DNA from: CAYZAK01 sp964476445
GTDB lineage: Bacteria; CG03; SLGR01; JAGXOG01
Direction: 5' to 3'
NCBI GenBank assembly: GCA_964476445.1
Contig: CAYZAK010000033.1
Coordinates: 1-21,846, forward strand
Length of the DNA: 21,846 nt
A model generated the notes under the pieces. That model was given only the letters and a program-made list of their open reading frames with translations. It ran no database searches and had not been told where the DNA came from. Each line of letters begins with the position of its first letter. Position 1 is the first letter of the stretch. Below are positions 17,067-21,846 of the stretch, one piece after another. The position numbers and the translations under genes are program-made.

Positions 17067-19112
17067 TTATCTTTGGGCAAACTGGATATACCTTCTGAGT
17101 ATCTCCTCGCATATAAGCATAATAAAAGCTATAATTAAAAATATCGTGCTTTTTTCTTCCCCGGTAATTTGTCTTATGATATCCGAATAAATATCATCCG
17201 AATAGGGGACGTAAAATACCCGCTGGCCTGCTTCAAAAATTTGTTTTACATCTTCTCCGTCTAAACTTTCAAGTTTAGACCCCCCCCCTTTGAAATCCAT
17301 ATTTACCGGAATAATTTTTTGATCAATTATATAATTTCCGGGGACGGTAGCCCGGGGAAGTTTCTCCAGTGCAGATTCTAGATTTTTTTCTTCCGCGCCG
17401 GACTGGATTTTTACTTTATCTAGTTCATGGGATTCTATTTCTAAAATATCCCCTACTTTATAATCTATTTTTTCTGCTTCACTGACTCCGGTAGCCATCT
17501 TTTTCACCAAAATATTTATAAACGCCGGATATGGGGATTTTAAAGGGAACTCCCCCCACCTGGCGCTGGCAGAAGATGTAAAAAAAGTGGTATTAGCCCT
17601 GGCCGCCGAATATATCCACAGCAGAGGATTTTGATCCAGTTTCAATACCGGTTCAAACTTTCCTTGGGCCCTAGTCCTTAAAATTTCTGTAATTCCGGGA
17701 TTGGCGCCGGAAGGTTGAAAAATAGAGGTAAAATCTCCGGTGGATTTAATGTTATTTTCACGGCTGTCGCTCCCCACTTTTACAGATTCCCGAGATAGTA
17801 ATTCTACAGGCATTAAAGCTTCTATAAAATCGGCATAGACTTCAAAATTCAAATTATCACCCGCAAAGATGCCTATCGCTCCGCCGGTCTGGGAAAACTG
17901 TAATAACCGGTCGGCCATATTATCGGTCAAAGAGGCGTTTAATAAAAATACCTGGTCATATTCCCGAATATTAATATTTTCAAATTCCCGGGGGGTAACA
18001 ACCCGGTATACAACAGGGCTAGAGTACGCTCCCGGGGACAGAGCACGGGTAAAAAAATAGCTTTCTGAATCCATAAGTGTGTAACCTGGCGATCCGTCAA
18101 CTATCAGAGCTCTAAGCCGGGGAGCAATTTCGGCTTTAAAATATACAGCATTGTCTAATCTGATCCGGTCCATCTCCAATCTGCTCTCTAGATTAATTTT
18201 TCCCGGATAATTACCGGGCCGGTTAAAATTATGTCTGAAGGATATTTCTTTTGAAATAATCTCCCCGGTATTATTCTGCTCCATCTGAAAAAATGATTTA
18301 TTTATACTATTCCCATCTACAATAATCTCTGCGGTTCCTTCGCTGTTATAAGATGAATTTATATTTACAGACAAGTCTATCGGAATATCGGCAAACCCAT
18401 TTATATTTTCCGGCACCTCGAAAAAAATATTTTTATTGCCCTCGCAAACCTCCACCAATACAAATCTGACCCCAGACATTCTGGCCGGTGCACCAAAATT
18501 TTTTTCTGAAAATCCGGCTTTGTTTAAATCCGAAAACAGAAAAATATTGTAGCTGGCCCCTTCGGGGAAATTTTCTTTTCCGTACTCCCCGGCACTTTCT
18601 ACTCCTTTTATTATATCTGACTTAAAGTAGGTAATGGAAACATTATCTATTTCTCTTCGTAATGACTCCTTATCCCCTTTTAACTCAGTTATACCACTCA
18701 GACCGTCATTTAAAGTTCCCACCGCAAATTCTCCATCGGTGGTTTCAACTACCTTTTTGGCCAGCTCTTTAGCTTTATCAAGTGCTGTCTGATGACCTAA
18801 TTTATAACTCATTGTATAAGAATTATCTATAAGAATTATGTTATATCTCATTTCTTCTTCTTTTTCAGGATATCCTTCAAATACGGGTCGGGCAAAAGCA
18901 AGAGTTAAAAGTAAAATTATAAAAACCCTAAGTAATAAAAGAAGCAACTGCAATAATTTAAATTTACGAAGAACTTTCTTAGAAGCGGGCATAAGAAATT
19001 TAACAGTGGGAAATTCTATCTTTTTTACCGGCGACCTATTTATTAAGTGGATTATAACTGGAACTAGGGCCACGGGGATAAACCACAAAAAGATGGAATT
19101 TAAAAAGCTCAT
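17067..19112 (-). CDS. BatA-type membrane protein with vWA and GATase-like domains
   Basis: This 681-aa protein starts with the two-helix N-terminal module of the BatA family (FLWFIPVALVPVIIHLINRSPVKKIEFP, then FKLLQLLLLLLRVFIILLLTLAFARPVFE at about 50-79). A von Willebrand A-like domain follows (about 90-225). Its metal site is degenerate: DNSYTMS at 96-102 has Thr in place of the last Ser of DxSxS, with Asp195 in FLFSDLN. Residues of about 330-440 (PRLRALIVDGSPG, VFLLNASLTDNMADRLLQF, GGAIGIFAGDN) resemble the class I amidotransferase/DJ-1-like fold seen in such proteins. A last membrane helix lies at about 656-672. The ATG overlaps the DUF58 stop (ATGA). Bat proteins form envelope complexes with MoxR ATPases and have been linked to stress tolerance; the exact role here is unknown. 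A G9 run encodes Gly609-611. Confidence 0.85.
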   Translation of the reverse strand: MSFLNSIFLWFIPVALVPVIIHLINRSPVKKIEFPTVKFLMPASKKVLRKFKLLQLLLLLLRVFIILLLTLAFARPVFEGYPEKEEEMRYNIILIDNSYTMSYKLGHQTALDKAKELAKKVVETTDGEFAVGTLNDGLSGITELKGDKESLRREIDNVSITYFKSDIIKGVESAGEYGKENFPEGASYNIFLFSDLNKAGFSEKNFGAPARMSGVRFVLVEVCEGNKNIFFEVPENINGFADIPIDLSVNINSSYNSEGTAEIIVDGNSINKSFFQMEQNNTGEIISKEISFRHNFNRPGNYPGKINLESRLEMDRIRLDNAVYFKAEIAPRLRALIVDGSPGYTLMDSESYFFTRALSPGAYSSPVVYRVVTPREFENINIREYDQVFLLNASLTDNMADRLLQFSQTGGAIGIFAGDNLNFEVYADFIEALMPVELLSRESVKVGSDSRENNIKSTGDFTSIFQPSGANPGITEILRTRAQGKFEPVLKLDQNPLLWIYSAARANTTFFTSSASARWGEFPLKSPYPAFINILVKKMATGVSEAEKIDYKVGDILEIESHELDKVKIQSGAEEKNLESALEKLPRATVPGNYIIDQKIIPVNMDFKGGGSKLESLDGEDVKQIFEAGQRVFYVPYSDDIYSDIIRQITGEEKSTIFLIIAFIMLICEEILRRYIQFAQR

Positions 19113-20002
19113 GAAATAATCTTTTTTCTTCCCTCTATAAACTGGCTAAAAGCTTTATCCAGTTTCATGTCGGTAAGATATCTGTAGTAGTCTATCTGAT
19201 GGGCTCGCAGTCCTCTTTCAAGAGAACTTAGATATTTTTGTATTCTTTTTTTATATGCTTTTTTTATAATATCCGGCCTGGTCTTAAGCTTTTTTGAACT
19301 TTCCATATCCTTATACACCACCGGCCCGGAATGTGGTAGATTGATTTCTGCCGGATCCAGTATATGAAATACAATTACATCATTTTTTAAAAAGGGGAAG
19401 TATTTAAGCGCTTTTATGAGAGAATCGGGTGAAGAGAGAAAATCCGAAAAAATGACCAGTAAACTTCGTTTTTTTATTTTTTTGCCGATCCAGTTAAAGA
19501 CCTCCTGAAAATCGGTTTCCCCACCCCCTTTTACGTTATCCAGTTTATCCATTATAAGATGCATATGTTCTTTGAAATTATGAGGGGGAATATACTCTTT
19601 TATCTCATCATTAAAAGTTATCAGCCCGGCAGAATCCCTCTGTTTTATCATAAGATAAATAAATGCGGCAGCCAGATAAGAGGCGTATTCCAGTTTTGAT
19701 ACTGCAGAGGATTCAGAACGGAATTTCATAGAGGATGAAATATCCAGAATGCAGTATCCCCTTAAATTAGTCTCCTCCTGAAACTGTTTAACATAATAAC
19801 GATCCGTTCTGCCGTAAACTTTCCAGTCCAAATATTTTAATTCATCACCGGGAACATACTGGCGATGCTGAGCAAACTCCAAACTGGAACCCCGATAAGG
19901 ACTCTGGTGAAGTCCACTTATTACTCCCTCGGCAACATATCTTGCCCGTAAAGTCATAGAAGCAACTTTTTTAAGAAAGGCGGGTGAAAGTGTAAGACTC
20001 AC
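19109..20002 (-). CDS. DUF58 family protein with vWA domain
   Basis: This 297-aa protein carries the DUF58 signature YVPGDELKYLDWKVYGRTDRYYVKQF (about 49-74) followed by a vWA-like domain with an intact metal site: Asp87-x-Ser89-x-Ser91 in LDISSSM, Thr163 in GGGETDF, and Asp187 in IFSDF. It has no signal peptide or membrane helix, so it is probably cytoplasmic or peripheral. It starts at GTG, overlapping the MoxR stop (GTGA), and ends overlapping the BatA-like start (ATGA). The order MoxR, DUF58, BatA is the standard arrangement of this system. DUF58 proteins are thought to bridge the ATPase and the membrane vWA proteins, but no biochemical activity can be assigned. Confidence 0.92.
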   Translation of the reverse strand: MSLTLSPAFLKKVASMTLRARYVAEGVISGLHQSPYRGSSLEFAQHRQYVPGDELKYLDWKVYGRTDRYYVKQFQEETNLRGYCILDISSSMKFRSESSAVSKLEYASYLAAAFIYLMIKQRDSAGLITFNDEIKEYIPPHNFKEHMHLIMDKLDNVKGGGETDFQEVFNWIGKKIKKRSLLVIFSDFLSSPDSLIKALKYFPFLKNDVIVFHILDPAEINLPHSGPVVYKDMESSKKLKTRPDIIKKAYKKRIQKYLSSLERGLRAHQIDYYRYLTDMKLDKAFSQFIEGRKKIIS

Positions 20003-20979
20003 TTTTTATCTAACAGATACTGAATTATATTTTCAGAGGTAACCCCTTCGGACTCAGCGTTAAAATTAACTATAATTCTATGTCTTAAGACCGGTTTCAT
20101 TAAAGCATCGATGTCGTTTGTGGAGACATTGTATTTCCCGTTTAATATAGCCCTGGCCTTGGCTCCGAGTATGAGATACTGGGAAGCCCGGGGACCGGCA
20201 CCCCAGGAGACATAATTGTTGATATAATCATCCCCGTTGTCCGGTCGGGTACTATTTACCAGATTAACGGTATATTTTATTACTTCATCGGATACCGGGA
20301 TATTTTTAACAATATTTTGAAGTTTTATAATCTCTTCAGAGTTTAAAACCTTATCAACTTCAGCCTCTTTGCCAAACGTAGTTAATCTTACTATTTCCTG
20401 TTCTTCTGCAATATCCGGGTATTCTATTTTAAGGCTAAAGAAAAATCTGTCCAGCTGGGCTTCCGGTAGAGGATAGGTTCCCTCCTGTTCTATGGGATTC
20501 TGGGTAGCCAACACAAAAAAAGGAAGCTCCAGGGAATAAGTTTGAGAACCGCAGGTTACTTTGTATTCCTGCATGGATTGAAGCAAAGCCGCCTGGGTTT
20601 TTGGAGGTGTCCTGTTTATTTCATCAGCTAAAACCACATTGGCAAAAAGGGGTCCTTTTATAAATCGAAAACTTCTTGTACCTGTAGATTGATCTTCTTC
20701 TATTACATCGGTACCGGTAATATCCGAAGGCATAAGGTCGGGAGTAAACTGAATACGGCTGAAATTTAAATCCAAAATTTGGGCCAGACTCTTTACTATT
20801 TTAGTTTTTGCCAGGCCGGGCACTCCCACTATTAGACAATGACCCCGGGCAAAAAGAGCAGTCAAAAGTAAATTAGTTATTCTTTTCTGTCCAACTATAA
20901 CTTTTTCAAGCTGCTCAATAATTGAATTTCTGCTTTTAGAAAGCTTATCTATTAACTTTTTTTGTTCTTTTTTAGTCAC
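19999..20979 (-). CDS. MoxR-family AAA+ ATPase
   Basis: MoxR ATPases are chaperone-like AAA+ proteins that remodel or activate partners, often vWA-domain proteins encoded next to them. The 326-aa protein has Walker A GVPGLAKT (52-59), Walker B VVLADE (115-120) followed by INRTPPKTQAALLQSMQE, sensor 1 in ATQNPIEQEGTYPLPEAQLDRF with Asn161 and Arg178, and the C-terminal lid with SWGAGPRASQYLILGAKA and PVLRHRI. Length and motif spacing are normal. Translation starts at a GTG that overlaps the stop of the upstream gene (GTGA), so coupling is expected. It heads a MoxR-DUF58-BatA cluster. No target can be named from sequence. Confidence 0.95.
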   Translation of the reverse strand: MTKKEQKKLIDKLSKSRNSIIEQLEKVIVGQKRITNLLLTALFARGHCLIVGVPGLAKTKIVKSLAQILDLNFSRIQFTPDLMPSDITGTDVIEEDQSTGTRSFRFIKGPLFANVVLADEINRTPPKTQAALLQSMQEYKVTCGSQTYSLELPFFVLATQNPIEQEGTYPLPEAQLDRFFFSLKIEYPDIAEEQEIVRLTTFGKEAEVDKVLNSEEIIKLQNIVKNIPVSDEVIKYTVNLVNSTRPDNGDDYINNYVSWGAGPRASQYLILGAKARAILNGKYNVSTNDIDALMKPVLRHRIIVNFNAESEGVTSENIIQYLLDKK

Positions 20980-21647
20980 TTATCCATTAACCCGAAAAAT
21001 CTATCTTCATATTCTTCAAACAACCCGTATTCATTAAGTAGCTTGCCCAGTTTTTTTATTTTACTTTTATTTTTTTTGGCTTCCTTAAATAAATATTCTA
21101 TTCTGTTTCTTACATTCTCCGGTACTCCCCTACTGTCCGTAAACATGCCCCTGTTTTTGAGATCGTTAATATTTCCCTGGGCTGACTTAAGAGATAAGTC
21201 CACAATAAACTTCATCATAGCTATCTGCCATATTTTATCGTCAGTCTTAATTATGGCGTGGAGATTGTTCTCCTTCTTTTTAATTTCTTTTAAAAGTCTC
21301 TCATATACCTGGTTCAGCGTTTTAGAAGTATTAGAAGTGGAAGAAAGTTTGTTTTTGAACTGATAATTCAGTATTTTAGGATTCTCTCCAAACTGCTCAT
21401 AAATTTGTCGGGCATATTTTTCTGAATTTTCCCCAAAACCTTCAAAAAGCTGTTCTATCTGGGAAGGTTGTATTATTTTTGGACGCTGAGAAATTACTTT
21501 CCCAGCACGCACACGTGTATTCCCATCTAAAGTACTTAAAAGATAATAGGAAATATTAGTTGTCCCGAATGTGGAAAGTTTTTGACTGGGCATTTTTAAA
21601 ATTTCTGTTTTTTCCAGTACATATTTTATTACATCTTTTTCATTCAT
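20976..21647 (-). CDS. Uncharacterised protein, first gene of the MoxR operon
   Basis: I do not recognise a named family for this 223-aa protein. It has no signal peptide, lipobox or membrane helix, so it should be cytoplasmic. The first 75 residues contain a mixed segment (TFGTTNISYYLLSTLDGN, then VRAGKVISQRPKIIQPSQIEQLFEGFGE) that looks like a small folded domain with a conserved feel. From about 85 to the end it is strongly helical and Lys/Glu-rich, with possible coiled-coil character (YERLLKEIKKKENN, LFKEAKKNKSKIKKLGKLL). No enzymatic motif is visible. Its stop overlaps the GTG of moxR (GTGA), so the two proteins are likely made together and may act together. It has no Shine-Dalgarno, but a good promoter lies 9 nt upstream. 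An adaptor or regulator of the MoxR ATPase is a guess. Confidence 0.8.
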   Translation of the reverse strand: MNEKDVIKYVLEKTEILKMPSQKLSTFGTTNISYYLLSTLDGNTRVRAGKVISQRPKIIQPSQIEQLFEGFGENSEKYARQIYEQFGENPKILNYQFKNKLSSTSNTSKTLNQVYERLLKEIKKKENNLHAIIKTDDKIWQIAMMKFIVDLSLKSAQGNINDLKNRGMFTDSRGVPENVRNRIEYLFKEAKKNKSKIKKLGKLLNEYGLFEEYEDRFFGLMDK

Positions 21648-21656
21648 CTCGAAACG

Positions 21657-21685
21657 ATGATAACTAATTTCTTATTTAATTTCAA
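21657..21685 (-). promoter_or_regulatory. Predicted promoter of the orf223-moxR-DUF58-batA operon
   Basis: TTGAAA (21680-21685), a 17-nt spacer and TATCAT (21657-21662) match the sigma70 consensus at 5 of 6 positions in each box. The -10 box ends 9 nt before the ATG, predicting a leaderless or nearly leaderless mRNA. Confidence 0.5.
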
Positions 21686-21727
21686 ATTTATATACGGGGT
21701 TAATATATTTATTCGGTTATAATAAAT

Positions 21728-21747
21728 TAGGGCATTTACCGTTTCAG
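21728..21747. repeat. Right copy of the 20-bp inverted repeat
   Basis: This is an exact reverse complement of 36-55. The copy sits about 42 bp upstream of the -35 box of the MoxR operon. Together the two copies bracket all the genes of the window. The sequence is not itself palindromic. Confidence 0.8.
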
Positions 21748-21846
21748 GGACCAAATTAACCATCTTTTTTGTTAGCTAAAACTTGAAATAAAAGCATTAC
21801 AAATTCCTTCTGATTTCACCAGTACTGGTACAGTGAACCTCCGATT

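Noticed and set aside
21772..21846. Possible 3' end of another minus-strand gene entering from the right edge
   Set aside because: All three minus-strand frames are open from the edge for 9-24 codons and then stop. Nothing distinguishes a real C-terminus from chance, so I cannot support a partial gene.

Overview
The window is an AT-rich (about 60% AT by eye) stretch of bacterial chromosome. All thirteen protein genes I can support lie on the minus strand, so the region is read from right to left. Lnt, a lipobox lipoprotein, a protein with an outer-membrane barrel ending in Trp, and a SecA with the zinc-binding tail all point to a diderm (Gram-negative-type) bacterium. I cannot place it in a phylum from sequence alone. 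The gene set and the divergent proteins look like an uncultured lineage rather than a well-studied one. There are no rRNA or tRNA genes, insertion sequences or CRISPR arrays.

Layout in transcription order. (1) 21647-17067: an unrecognised 223-aa protein, a MoxR AAA+ ATPase, a DUF58 protein and a BatA/vWA-type membrane protein, joined by 3-4 nt stop/start overlaps (GTGA, GTGA, ATGA). This is a MoxR/Bat-type envelope operon. (2) 16994-14439: ispH and rpsA, 3 nt apart, behind their own promoter. (3) 14415-11630: a large exported protein combining an HExxH metallopeptidase domain, TolB-like propeller repeats and an Omp85-like barrel. Its signal peptide is separated from the main frame by a ten-base homopolymer. 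(4) 11560-8485: cstA and murJ, overlapping by 14 nt. (5) 8403-6655: a small Ig-like lipoprotein with the best promoter in the window, a terminator-like hairpin, then an unusually short uvrC. (6) 6508-917: secA, lnt and prfB. SecA carries an N-terminal membrane segment, and prfB is read only through the classical +1 programmed frameshift, so its true start is at 2018. (7) 854-114: an exported tandem-rhodanese protein.

The common theme is envelope biogenesis (SecA, Lnt, MurJ, IspH, Bat proteins, barrel peptidase) with core translation genes (prfB, rpsA) mixed in.

Two sequence-level patterns stand out. First, several unit-leading genes without a Shine-Dalgarno sequence have a sigma70-like promoter whose -10 box lies only 8-12 nt before the ATG (orf223, ispH, secA, rhodanese), which suggests leaderless mRNAs. 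Second, a 20-bp perfect inverted repeat (25 bp with two mismatches) sits 36 bp from the left end and about 100 bp from the right end, bracketing the whole gene block. CCGG is also strongly over-represented for such AT-rich DNA.
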